A DNA stretch of 64,000 nt from Bacteroidales bacterium SW299 (GTDB taxonomy: Bacteria; Bacteroidota; Bacteroidia; Bacteroidales; Bacteroidaceae): contig SDWH01000014.1 of assembly GCA_019550975.1 (NCBI GenBank), positions 48,298-112,297 on the forward strand, written 5' to 3'. The notes beneath the pieces were generated by a model. The model was not told where the DNA came from. It saw only the letters and a list, made by a program, of their open reading frames with translations, and searched no databases. Of the stretch, positions 37,684 through 46,379 are shown piece after piece. The stretch's first letter is position 1, and the number at the start of each line of letters is the position of its first letter. The position numbers and the translations under genes are program-made.

Positions 37684-38070
37684 TTATTTATCCATTGTAA
37701 CGGTCATTTCCGGAATCAGAATGAAATCTTTCTTTTTGTTGTTCCATTTGTAGTATTCCGTTGTAACGCTCTTGTTATCATAAATATAACGGATGCACAA
37801 GTCATTCTCCCAGCGGTTCTTCATGCCGTTCCATTTTTGTGACATGTTTTCAGTCATCTGGTTGTTTGCGTCATATTTATAGTTATATTTCATATAGTTG
37901 GTCAGCATATTGCCGTCTTTCTTGTAAACGGTTTCTGAAACTTTCACGCCGTTTACCTCTTCTGCGTTATAGATGAGATTGTTGTCCCATTCTTCTGCAA
38001 AAACTGTAAGATTAGCTACGAAAGCAATCACTACGACAAACAAACTTCTCAATAAACTTCTTGTCTTCAT
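37684..38070 (-). CDS. DUF3836 domain-containing secreted protein
   Basis: 128 aa with a signal peptide of about 25 residues ending VFA. The mature part has repeated aromatic beta hairpins (YMKYNYKYDANNQMTENMSQ, WENDLCIRYIYDNKSV, TEYYKWNNKKKDFILI) typical of the Bacteroides DUF3836 family. The function is unknown. It stands alone with its own promoter and terminator. Confidence 0.85.
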   Translation of the reverse strand: MKTRSLLRSLFVVVIAFVANLTVFAEEWDNNLIYNAEEVNGVKVSETVYKKDGNMLTNYMKYNYKYDANNQMTENMSQKWNGMKNRWENDLCIRYIYDNKSVTTEYYKWNNKKKDFILIPEMTVTMDK

Positions 38071-38119
38071 ATCTTTATTTTTTTAAGGTTTGACTGACAT
38101 TTTGTTTTTAATCACAGTG

Positions 38120-38127
38120 CAAATATA
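38120..38127 (-). promoter_or_regulatory. -7 box (TATATTTG) of the DUF3836 gene
   Basis: Exact TAnnTTTG match on the - strand, 50 bases before the start codon. Confidence 0.6.
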
Positions 38128-38223
38128 CGGATAGTTTTGATATGTCGTATATGTTTTGCCGAAAATTTTGCGGTTAATTAGCAAAATGTTATCAAATAAA
38201 GATACGTTAACAATTTCTTCAGA

Positions 38224-40992
38224 TCAATGCGCTTCGAGCCAATTCTTTCCCCAACCGCAGTCTGCACGCAGAGGTACTTTCATTTTGTAAGCACTTTCCA
38301 TTTCGCTTATCACTATTTGCTTCACTTTTTCCTTTTCTTCAGGCAGTACGCTGAAGTTCAATTCGTCATGAACCTGAAGAATCATTTTCGATCGGATGCC
38401 CTCTTTCATGAAGCGTTGGTAGATGCGGACCATCGCTACTTTTATAATGTCGGCAGCACTTCCCTGTATCGGAGCGTTTATGGCGTTCCGTTCGGCATAT
38501 CCGCGTACAACGGCATTGTGTGAATTAATATCCGGCAAGTAGCGTTTGCGTTTGAATATAGTTTCGATGTATCCCTTCTCACGTGCCGAGCGGATGCTCT
38601 TATCCATATATTCCCGTACATGTGGGTATGTTTCGAAGTATCCGTCGATAAGGGCTTTTGCTTCTTTCCGGTCTACATTCAGACGCTCCGCCAGGCCGAA
38701 TACAGAAATGCCGTAGATTATGCCGAAGTTTGCTGTTTTTGCTTTGCTCCGCTGTTCGCGGGTGACCCCTTCCAACGGTTCCTTATATATCTTTGCTGCG
38801 GTTGCCGCATGGATATCCTGCTCTTCATTGAACGCTTCAATCATGTGCGGGTCTTCGCTCAGATGCGCCATGATACGCAGCTCTATCTGTGAATAGTCGG
38901 CCGAGAAGAACTCGCAACCGTCGTCCGGTATGAAGGCCTTCCGTATTTCTTTGCCGTCTTCGTTGCGTACCGGGATGTTCTGAAGGTTCGGGTTGCTTGA
39001 ACTTAGCCGTCCTGTAGCCGTAACGGTCTGGTTGAACGAAGTGTGTATCCGTCCTGTCTTCGGGTTGATCAGTTGGGGGAGAGCGTCGATATACGTTCCC
39101 AGCAGTTTTTTGAGTCCGCGGTGTTCAAGGATCTTGCCTACGATTTCATGTTTTCCCTTCAGGCTTTCCAGCACTTCTTCTGAGGTTACATATTGTCCGC
39201 TCTTGGTCTTTTTGGCTTTCTCCACAATCTTGAGCTTGTCGAACAATATCTCGCCCACCTGTTTGGGAGAAGCGATATTGAAGTTTGTTCCGGCCAGCTG
39301 GTGCACCTCTTCTTCAATCTGGTTCATCCGAGCGGTGAAGTGTCGGGAGGTTTCCTTCAGAGCCTCCGTATCAATCCGTACTCCGTTCCGTTCCATATAG
39401 GCGAGTACGGGGACGAGCGGCATCTCGATTTCCTCGAACAGGTCTTTTACTCCGTTCTCGGCCAGTTCGCCTTCCAGCACATTTTTCAGTTTCAGCGTCA
39501 CGTCGGCATCTTCGCACGCATACTTGTATACTTCATTGGGCGGAAGGTCACGCATGTTTTTCTGGTTTTTTCCTTTGGGTCCGATCAGTTCCTCTATTTT
39601 GATTGTATCATATTTCAAATAGATTTCCGCCAGATAGTCCATTCCGTGCCTGAGTTCGGGCTGGAGAACGTAGTGGGCAATCATTGTGTCAAACATTTTC
39701 CCTTTTAGGGTTACTCCATAGTTTTCCAGAACCAGCAGGTCGTATTTGATGTTTTGTCCGACCTTGACTATTTTTTCGTTTTCGAATACGGGCTTGAATA
39801 TGTTTACAATCTTTTGTGCTTCTTCACCGTCGGGCGGCACCGGAACATAAAAAGCCTGGTTTTCTTCATACGAGAAGCTCATTCCAACCAGTTCGGCACT
39901 GATTGGATCGGTTCCTGTTGTTTCCGTATCTAGACTGAGAACTTGCGTTGTAATTAATTTTTGAAATAAATCACGCATTTTCTCTTCATTATCAACAAGT
40001 TGATAGTCGTAATGCAGGTCGTCAAGCCTCGTGAGATTTGAATTTTTCGTTTCTTCCGTTCCGTTGTCCGTGAAAAATCCAAAGAGATCGGGTTGTGCGG
40101 GCGTGGCCGGTGCGGATTTCTTTTCTCCGTTCAATACCCGTTCTATGAGGGTGCGGAACTCCAGCTGCTCGAAGATCCGGCGCAATTCTTTTTCGTCCGG
40201 TTCTCTTCTTTTCAGGGTTTCCATGTCAAGCTCTACCGGCACATCGGTCTTGATGGTGGCAAGGAATTTTGAGAAGCGAATCTGTTCTTCGTTTTCTTCC
40301 ACTTTTTTCTTGATAGCTCCTTTCAGCTCATCGGTATGGGCCAGCAGGCTTTCGATGCTTCCGAATTGCGCAATCAGTTTTTGCGCTGTCTTTTCTCCTA
40401 CGCCGGGACATCCTGGAATGTTGTCAGCCGTGTCGCCCATCAGCCCGAGCATGTCGATGACCTGTGCGGGCGATTCGATATTGAATTTCTCCTTAACTTC
40501 ATCGACTCCCATGATGTCGAAGTCCTTGTCGCCGTATTTCGGGCGATACATGAATACATGTTCGCTTACAAGCTGGCCATAGTCTTTGTCGGGAGTCATC
40601 ATATACGTATTGATGCCCCTTTTCCCGGCCTGTGTCGCCAGTGTGCCGATCACATCGTCTGCCTCATAGCCTCTTATTTCCAGTATGGGAATCCGGTAGG
40701 CTTTGATAATATCCTTTATCGGCGTTACCGACCATTTGATTACCTCAGGCGTTTCTTCTCTCTGCGCTTTGTATGCGGCAAAGGCATTGTGTCTGAATGT
40801 CGGCCCGGGAGGGTCGAATGCGATTCCGATGTGTGTGGGTTCTTCTTTCCGCAACACTTCCTCCAGTGTATTGACAAAGCCTAGTACGGCTGAAGTGTTG
40901 AAGCCTTTTGAATTGATACGGGGATTCTTGATGAATGCATAATAGGCACGGTAAATCAGTGCGTATGCGTCTAATAGGAACAGTTTCTCCAT
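38224..40992 (-). CDS. polA: DNA polymerase I
   Basis: 922 aa with three parts. The 5' nuclease covers residues 1 to about 285 (LFLLDAYALIYRAYYAF, MLGLMGDTADNIPGCPGVG). After a linker, the 3'-5' exonuclease lies at about 325-510 and looks active because the DxE motif is kept (SLDTETTGTDP). The polymerase fills about 540-922, with motif A (ADYSQIELRIMAHL), motif B (RSKAKTANFGIIYGIS) and motif C (LQVHDELNF). Length is normal. It is transcribed away from the polyprenyl synthase gene, with 88 A/T-rich bases between. Confidence 0.97.
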   Translation of the reverse strand: MEKLFLLDAYALIYRAYYAFIKNPRINSKGFNTSAVLGFVNTLEEVLRKEEPTHIGIAFDPPGPTFRHNAFAAYKAQREETPEVIKWSVTPIKDIIKAYRIPILEIRGYEADDVIGTLATQAGKRGINTYMMTPDKDYGQLVSEHVFMYRPKYGDKDFDIMGVDEVKEKFNIESPAQVIDMLGLMGDTADNIPGCPGVGEKTAQKLIAQFGSIESLLAHTDELKGAIKKKVEENEEQIRFSKFLATIKTDVPVELDMETLKRREPDEKELRRIFEQLEFRTLIERVLNGEKKSAPATPAQPDLFGFFTDNGTEETKNSNLTRLDDLHYDYQLVDNEEKMRDLFQKLITTQVLSLDTETTGTDPISAELVGMSFSYEENQAFYVPVPPDGEEAQKIVNIFKPVFENEKIVKVGQNIKYDLLVLENYGVTLKGKMFDTMIAHYVLQPELRHGMDYLAEIYLKYDTIKIEELIGPKGKNQKNMRDLPPNEVYKYACEDADVTLKLKNVLEGELAENGVKDLFEEIEMPLVPVLAYMERNGVRIDTEALKETSRHFTARMNQIEEEVHQLAGTNFNIASPKQVGEILFDKLKIVEKAKKTKSGQYVTSEEVLESLKGKHEIVGKILEHRGLKKLLGTYIDALPQLINPKTGRIHTSFNQTVTATGRLSSSNPNLQNIPVRNEDGKEIRKAFIPDDGCEFFSADYSQIELRIMAHLSEDPHMIEAFNEEQDIHAATAAKIYKEPLEGVTREQRSKAKTANFGIIYGISVFGLAERLNVDRKEAKALIDGYFETYPHVREYMDKSIRSAREKGYIETIFKRKRYLPDINSHNAVVRGYAERNAINAPIQGSAADIIKVAMVRIYQRFMKEGIRSKMILQVHDELNFSVLPEEKEKVKQIVISEMESAYKMKVPLRADCGWGKNWLEAH

Positions 40993-41060
40993 GTCGGCTA
41001 AAAATCTTTAGTTTTTTCATGTAAATGTACAAAAAAATACGCTATTATTTCTTTTATTAT

Positions 41061-41068
41061 TATTTTTG
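41061..41068 (+). promoter_or_regulatory. -7 box (TATTTTTG) of the polyprenyl synthase gene
   Basis: Exact TAnnTTTG match, only 12 bases before the start codon, which predicts a very short 5' leader. Confidence 0.5.
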
Positions 41069-41080
41069 TACGCTAAATAA

Positions 41081-42061
41081 ATGCACATGAACAAAATAGA
41101 TTTGATAAAGCAGCCCGTAGAAACAGAATTAAATGAATTTAGGGCACTTTTTGAGGCCTCTTTGACAAGTTCAAATCCGAGGCTGCAGGATGTGTTGTCG
41201 TATATAAAGAAGCGGAAAGGGAAGATGATGCGTCCTATTCTGGTGATGTTGATGGCCAAACTGTTCGGCAAATTGAATGACGCGACGTTTCATGCTGCTC
41301 TTTCTTTGGAATTACTTCATACGGCGAGCCTTGTTCATGATGACGTTGTGGACGAAAGCGATGAACGTCGGGGGCAATCCTCTGTCAATGCGATCTATAA
41401 TAACAAGGTGTCTGTGCTTGTAGGGGACTACATGTTGGCAACGAGTCTGAAGCATGCTTCACATACAGGGATGATACGTCTGGTTGAACTGGTCGCTTGT
41501 CTGGGACGGGACCTTTCTGAGGGTGAAATACTTCAGCTGACCAATATCGAGAACAATGATTTTTCAGAACAGGCTTATTTTGATGTCATACGCAAGAAGA
41601 CGGCTGCTCTGTTCCGTGCGAGTGCTGAGAGCGGAGCTGTATCAGTAGGGGCAGGTGAGGAGAACATCCGCAAGGCCTCCCTCTTCGGCGAGCTGATTGG
41701 AATAGCCTTTCAGATCAAGGATGACATATTTGACTATTTTGACAGTTCCCAAATCGGCAAGCCCACAGGCAATGACATGATGGAAGGCAAGCTTACTCTT
41801 CCGGCCATTTATGTGCTGAATAAATTAAACGATTCCAAGTTGAATGAACTTGCTTTGCGCATACGGAAACTGGAGGCTTCGAAAGAGGAAATAGGCAGCT
41901 TTGTAGAGCGGGTCAAGAATGAAGGCGGCATTGGATATGCCGAAAAAACAATGAGGGATTTCCGGAACAAGGCTTTGGGCCTTTTGTCTGACTTTGAAGG
42001 CAATGCCATTTGCCGGTCGTTGGCTGCTTATATTGATTATGTAGTGGAACGCGACAAATGA
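41081..42061 (+). CDS. polyprenyl diphosphate synthase
   Basis: 326 aa. Trans-type prenyltransferase of the long-chain group that would make the side chain of menaquinone. First aspartate-rich motif LVHDDVVDESDERRG near residues 86-100, second motif IKDDIFDYFDS near 215. GKMMRPILVMLMAKLFG near 47 also fits. The residues just before the first motif (LELLHTASL) are small to medium, which fits an octaprenyl-type product, but chain length cannot be fixed from sequence alone. Confidence 0.92.
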   Translation: MHMNKIDLIKQPVETELNEFRALFEASLTSSNPRLQDVLSYIKKRKGKMMRPILVMLMAKLFGKLNDATFHAALSLELLHTASLVHDDVVDESDERRGQSSVNAIYNNKVSVLVGDYMLATSLKHASHTGMIRLVELVACLGRDLSEGEILQLTNIENNDFSEQAYFDVIRKKTAALFRASAESGAVSVGAGEENIRKASLFGELIGIAFQIKDDIFDYFDSSQIGKPTGNDMMEGKLTLPAIYVLNKLNDSKLNELALRIRKLEASKEEIGSFVERVKNEGGIGYAEKTMRDFRNKALGLLSDFEGNAICRSLAAYIDYVVERDK

Positions 42062-42080
42062 TTTTGCGCAGCATAAGAAA

Positions 42081-42127
42081 ACAAGGGTGAGCAGGTGTAT
42101 TTGTACGCTGTTCACCCTTGTTCTTTT
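42081..42127. terminator. terminator between the polyprenyl synthase gene and deoC
   Basis: ACAAGGGTGA pairs with TCACCCTTGT, followed by TCTTTTT on + and, on the other side, TTTTCTTA on -, so it can serve both convergent genes. Confidence 0.85.
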
Positions 42128-42181
42128 TGGGACTCCGTTTCCTTTCGTATGGAGATGGCCGGAGCTTTGTTTTGCTTGAGA

Positions 42182-43138
42182 TTAAAAGAGCTTCGTTTCT
42201 TCGCCCAATATGTCTGAAAGCAATTTGTTTGCCAAGCGGCTGGTTCCCAGACGGAACAAGTCGTTATTTAGCCAGTCTTTGCCGAGAACTTCCTTTACAA
42301 TGGTGTAATAAACGATGGCATCGTGCACTGTGTTCAGTCCTCCGGCAGGTTTGAATCCCACTTTCCTTTCCGTTTCAAGGTAGTATTCCTTTATAGCCTG
42401 ACACATGACGTAAGCCGCTTCGGGAGTAGCGGCCGGCTGTTCTTTTCCCGTGGACGTCTTGATGAAGTCTGCTCCCGAATACATTGCCAGAATGGCTGCT
42501 TTCTTGATGTTTGAGGCAGAGCCCAAGGCACCGGTTTCAAGGATTACTTTCATGTGCTTTTCGCCGCATATGTCTTTCAGTTCCTGAATCTCGTCACACA
42601 TTCCTTCATAATCTCCGCTGAGGAATTTTCCGACAGAGATCACAATATCTATTTCGTCAGCCCCTGCATGAAGCGCCATGGCCGTTTCTGCAACTTTTAC
42701 TTCCATGAATGTCTGTGAAGAGGGGAATCCTCCGGACACGCATGCTATCTTCACATGGTCGGCTTCCAGTGTGTCGTTGACGATTTCTGCCATGTTGGGA
42801 TAAACACAGATAGCTGCAACGTTTTTCAGATCGGGGTATTTGTCGTCGAAGTCATTGACTTTCTCTGTAAACTCCATCACGCTGGTTTCGCTGTCTGTAC
42901 ATTTCAGCGTTGTCAGATCGATGCAGTTGAACAGGAACTTCTTGACTTCAGGTGTGTTGTTTTCATCCACATGCTTCTCGATGAGATGCGATACTTTTGA
43001 TGCGATTCCATCGTCTTTGAGATCTGTATTGTATTTTCCCAAAGCCACCTCATATTTGCTGGACTGGTTCAGGTTTTCTTTGTTTTCCTCTTCCATGTTG
43101 CGGAACAGGTCGCTTTCGAATTCGTCGTTGTTATACAT
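42182..43138 (-). CDS. deoC: deoxyribose-phosphate aldolase
   Basis: 318 aa. Class I aldolase splitting 2-deoxyribose 5-phosphate into acetaldehyde and glyceraldehyde 3-phosphate. The Schiff-base lysine is in ADFIKTSTGKE; the phosphate-binding GFKPAGGLNTV and the catalytic ADEIDIVISVGKF segment are also clear. It is longer than the 250-residue E. coli enzyme because of an N-terminal extension of about 60 residues. A start at the ATG at 43096 is possible. It is the last gene of a long - strand cluster, five bases after the MazG-like gene. Confidence 0.92.
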   Translation of the reverse strand: MYNNDEFESDLFRNMEEENKENLNQSSKYEVALGKYNTDLKDDGIASKVSHLIEKHVDENNTPEVKKFLFNCIDLTTLKCTDSETSVMEFTEKVNDFDDKYPDLKNVAAICVYPNMAEIVNDTLEADHVKIACVSGGFPSSQTFMEVKVAETAMALHAGADEIDIVISVGKFLSGDYEGMCDEIQELKDICGEKHMKVILETGALGSASNIKKAAILAMYSGADFIKTSTGKEQPAATPEAAYVMCQAIKEYYLETERKVGFKPAGGLNTVHDAIVYYTIVKEVLGKDWLNNDLFRLGTSRLANKLLSDILGEETKLF

Positions 43139-43143
43139 ATCGC

Positions 43144-43464
43144 TTATAATTTAGGGTTGTTCTTATGTCGGTCTTTGTCACGTGCAGTTTTCTTGTCGAG
43201 ATTCTTTTTGAAGGCTTCTGTCAGGTCTGTTCCGGTTTGGTTGGCGATGCAGAGCAGTACCCATAGCACGTCGGCCATTTCATCTCCCAAATCGTGCTTC
43301 TCGCCTTCCTTGAAAGACTGGTCGCCATAAGTGCGTGCCATGATGCGGGCAAGTTCGCCCACTTCCTCTGTCAGAACCGCCATGTTGGTCAGTTCGCTGA
43401 AATAGCGTACGCCATATTTTTTTATCCAGTTGTCTACTGTTTTCTGAGCTTCTTCTATTGTCAT
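43144..43464 (-). CDS. MazG-like nucleotide pyrophosphohydrolase
   Basis: 106 aa, a single all-alpha NTP pyrophosphatase domain. The metal-binding motifs are EEVGELARIMAR (EExxE type, residues 34-45) and LGDEMADVLWVL near 65. It probably hydrolyses damaged or unwanted nucleotides. It lies between dtd (one base away) and deoC. Confidence 0.9.
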   Translation of the reverse strand: MTIEEAQKTVDNWIKKYGVRYFSELTNMAVLTEEVGELARIMARTYGDQSFKEGEKHDLGDEMADVLWVLLCIANQTGTDLTEAFKKNLDKKTARDKDRHKNNPKL

Positions 43465-43465
43465 T

Positions 43466-43918
43466 TTATTCTTTGTTTTTGGTGTCCATGCAGATTGTTA
43501 CCGGACCGTTGTTCAGCAGTTCTACTTTCATGTCTGCTCCGAAGGTTCCTGTTCCCACCTGTTTCCCTAAGGCGATGCTCAATTCATTGCAGAAATAGTC
43601 ATAAAGGGGGACTGCTGTTTCATGTCTGGCTGCACGTATGTATGAGGGACGGTTTCCTTTCTTCGTAGAAGCCATGAGCGTGAACTGACTTACTACAAGT
43701 ATTTCTCCGTTTGTGTCTAGAATCGATTTGTTCATGACTCCGTTTTCATCATCAAATACGCGGAGATTGACAATCTTTTTGCACAGCCAGTCGGCATCTT
43801 CCCGGGCGTCGGCTTCCTCAATGCCCAGAAGGATCAGAAATCCCTCTTTAATGGACGACTTGCATGTTCCGTCAATTGTAACCGAAGCATGGCTGACACG
43901 TTGTATTACTACTCTCAT
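43466..43918 (-). CDS. dtd: D-aminoacyl-tRNA deacylase
   Basis: 150 aa. Removes D-amino acids (and glycine) mischarged onto tRNA. VIQRVSHASVTIDG at the N terminus, SQFTLMASTKKGNRPSY near 79 and the GPVTICMDT motif at the C terminus are the two active-site loops of the dimer. Full length. Confidence 0.96.
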   Translation of the reverse strand: MRVVIQRVSHASVTIDGTCKSSIKEGFLILLGIEEADAREDADWLCKKIVNLRVFDDENGVMNKSILDTNGEILVVSQFTLMASTKKGNRPSYIRAARHETAVPLYDYFCNELSIALGKQVGTGTFGADMKVELLNNGPVTICMDTKNKE

Positions 43919-43948
43919 TGGTTCTTGTTTTTTACAAAAATACGAAAT

Positions 43949-45787
43949 TTATTTGTTTTCTTGCAGGCTTTCCTTGACGGTTTTTGCATTTGTTTCGCCA
44001 ATTACTTCAGCCAGTTCTTCAAGGCTTGCCTGGCGGATACGGGCCACGCTCTTGAATTTCTTCAGCAGAGCGGTTTTCCGTTTTTCTCCGATGCCTTTGA
44101 TGTTGTCGAGCGCCGAAGCTATCTGACTTTTGCTCCGTTTGTCCCTGTGGAAAGTGATGGCAAACCGGTGCACTTCATCCTGGATATTTTCCAGCAGATG
44201 GAAGAGGGGCGTTCCTTGTTTTATGCCTACCGTTTGTGGGGGGAATCCGAACAGAATTTCCGAGGTCCGGTGCTTGTTGTTCTTGGCCAGTCCGACGATT
44301 GGAATTGACAGGTGAAGCTCGTCTTCGATGACTTCTCTGACCACCTCCATTTGTCCTTTTCCTCCATCGGTTAAGATGAGGTCGGGGAGTTCTCCCTGCT
44401 CGTCAAGGATTCGCGTGTATCGGCGCCTTACAACTTCCTGCATGGAAGCGTAGTCGTCCGGACCGGTAACAGTCTTGATTATGTATTTCCGGTAATCTTT
44501 TTTGCTTGGCTTGGCCTTCTTGAATACTACGCATGCGGCCACAGCATCCGCTCCCTGGATGTTCGAGTTGTCGAAGCATTCGATATGGTTCGGCATATGG
44601 CTTAGGTTCAGCTGTTCTTGTATCTCTTTCATCAGGCGTACGCTTCGCTGTTCCGGATTCAGCTTTTCCGCCTGTTTCAGGCGGTCGATTTTGTATTGCT
44701 TTACGTTCATGACCGAAAGATCCAGCAGGTGTTTCTTTTCCCCCCGTTGCGGGATGGTAAACGTCACTCCGTTCATTTCCATATCCAGTTCGAACGGGAT
44801 GATGATTTCTTTCGACTGGCTTTTGTATCTTTCCCTCATTTCTGCGATTCCGAGCTGAAGAAGCTCCTCTTTGCTTTCGTTCATCCGCACCTTGTACTCG
44901 AATGTGAAAGCCTGGTTAATGCATCCGTTGGTGATGTGCAGGTAATTGATGTAGGCCGAGTTTTCGTCCTTCTCGATAGAGAATACGTCAATGTTGTGCA
45001 GGGTCGAGCTGACAACCTCGCTTTTTGAACGGTAGTTTTCAATCAGCAGGTATTTCTCTTTTACCTTTTGAGCTTCTTCAAATCGCATTTCGTCTGCAAG
45101 CCCTTTCATCTTTTCCATGAGAAGAGCACTTATGGACTGCGTGTTTCCTTTCAGTATCTCTTTTATCTGACCGACATTCTCCATGTATTCTTCGTGTGAA
45201 ATCAGTCCGATGCAAGGCCCTTTGCAGTTCTTTATATGATATTCCAGGCAGACTTTGAATTTTCCTTGGCTGATGTTTTCGGGAGTCAGCGCAAGCCGGC
45301 AGGTGCGTAGCGGATACAGTTTCTTGATGAGTTCAAGCAATGCCATCATCGAAGGAATGTGGCTGTACGGTCCGTAGTAAGTTGATCCGTCCCGGATGAT
45401 TTTCCGTGTTCTGTAGACCCGCGGAAAATACTCGTTGCTGACGCAGATTGACGGATAGGTCTTGTCGTCTTTCAGCAGGACGTTGTATCTTGGCTTGTAT
45501 TTCTTGATGAGGTTGTTTTCCAGAAGCAGCGCGTCTTCTTCCGTATTCACCACGATATATCGTATGTCGGCAATTTTCGTTACAAGAATCTTTGTCTTTG
45601 CAGACTGATGCTCTTTTGAAAAATAAGAATAGACGCGCCTTTTCAGGTTTTTGGCTTTCCCTACATAGATGATTGTTCCTTCTGCGTTCAGGTATTGGTA
45701 GATGCCTGGCCCTTCCGGCAGATTGAGTACGATTCTGTGCAGGTACTCAGCCGTTGTCAACCCGTTTGTCTTTTCGTTTTCTTCCAT
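43949..45787 (-). CDS. uvrC: UvrABC system protein C
   Basis: 612 aa. Makes the two incisions beside a DNA lesion. GIY-YIG nuclease at the N terminus (GPGIYQYLNAEGTIIYVGKA), UVR domain near 205-240 (KGLADEMRFEEAQKVKEKY), RNase H-like second nuclease (ECFDNSNIQGADAVAACVVF, LPDLILTDGGKGQM) and a C-terminal helix-hairpin-helix (NIKGIGEKRKTALLKKF). All catalytic segments appear complete. Nine bases after apt. Confidence 0.97.
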   Translation of the reverse strand: MEENEKTNGLTTAEYLHRIVLNLPEGPGIYQYLNAEGTIIYVGKAKNLKRRVYSYFSKEHQSAKTKILVTKIADIRYIVVNTEEDALLLENNLIKKYKPRYNVLLKDDKTYPSICVSNEYFPRVYRTRKIIRDGSTYYGPYSHIPSMMALLELIKKLYPLRTCRLALTPENISQGKFKVCLEYHIKNCKGPCIGLISHEEYMENVGQIKEILKGNTQSISALLMEKMKGLADEMRFEEAQKVKEKYLLIENYRSKSEVVSSTLHNIDVFSIEKDENSAYINYLHITNGCINQAFTFEYKVRMNESKEELLQLGIAEMRERYKSQSKEIIIPFELDMEMNGVTFTIPQRGEKKHLLDLSVMNVKQYKIDRLKQAEKLNPEQRSVRLMKEIQEQLNLSHMPNHIECFDNSNIQGADAVAACVVFKKAKPSKKDYRKYIIKTVTGPDDYASMQEVVRRRYTRILDEQGELPDLILTDGGKGQMEVVREVIEDELHLSIPIVGLAKNNKHRTSEILFGFPPQTVGIKQGTPLFHLLENIQDEVHRFAITFHRDKRSKSQIASALDNIKGIGEKRKTALLKKFKSVARIRQASLEELAEVIGETNAKTVKESLQENK

Positions 45788-45796
45788 TGCTGGATA

Positions 45797-46321
45797 TTAT
45801 AGCTGCAGCAGGGTAGTAACCTCCGTACCTTCTTCGAAGGCTTTTCTTCCGTTGAGTCCCTTCAGCTCGATGACAAAGTTTACATAAGCTTTCTCCACGC
45901 CAAAGCGTTTGGTCAGTCTGTATGCGGCAGCCATGGTTCCTCCTGTGGCCAGAAGGTCGTCGTGCAGCAAGACAACATCATCCTTTGATATGGCGTCTTT
46001 GTGTATCTGTATGGTGTCCGTCCCGTATTCTTTCTCGTAGGTTTCTTCTACCACCTCTGCCGGCAATTTCCCCGGCTTGCGCGCCATGATGAATCCGGCT
46101 CCGAGGCGTGCGGCCAAGGCTCCTCCCAGGATGAACCCTCTTGATTCGATTCCGACTACTTTTGTGATGCCTTTGTCCTTATACATCTCATACAGCTCTT
46201 CTATAAGTCCTTGAAGGCACTCGGCGTTTTTGAAGAGTGTCGTTACATCATAGAACAGGATTCCCGGTTTGGGGAAATCCTGGATTTCTCTCAAGTTCTT
46301 TCTTAATGTTTCTTTATTCAT
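45797..46321 (-). CDS. apt: adenine phosphoribosyltransferase
   Basis: 174 aa from the ATG at 46321; a TTG two codons earlier is less likely. Converts adenine and PRPP to AMP. IQDFPKPGILFYDVTTLF at the N terminus and the PRPP loop VVLLHDDLLATGGTMAAA are both typical. Operon member between mnmG's gap and uvrC. Confidence 0.96.
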   Translation of the reverse strand: MNKETLRKNLREIQDFPKPGILFYDVTTLFKNAECLQGLIEELYEMYKDKGITKVVGIESRGFILGGALAARLGAGFIMARKPGKLPAEVVEETYEKEYGTDTIQIHKDAISKDDVVLLHDDLLATGGTMAAAYRLTKRFGVEKAYVNFVIELKGLNGRKAFEEGTEVTTLLQL

Positions 46322-46379
46322 AACCAATGTTTTATGTGATTTCCTTAAATAAATTGTTTCACGTGAAACACTCCGTCCG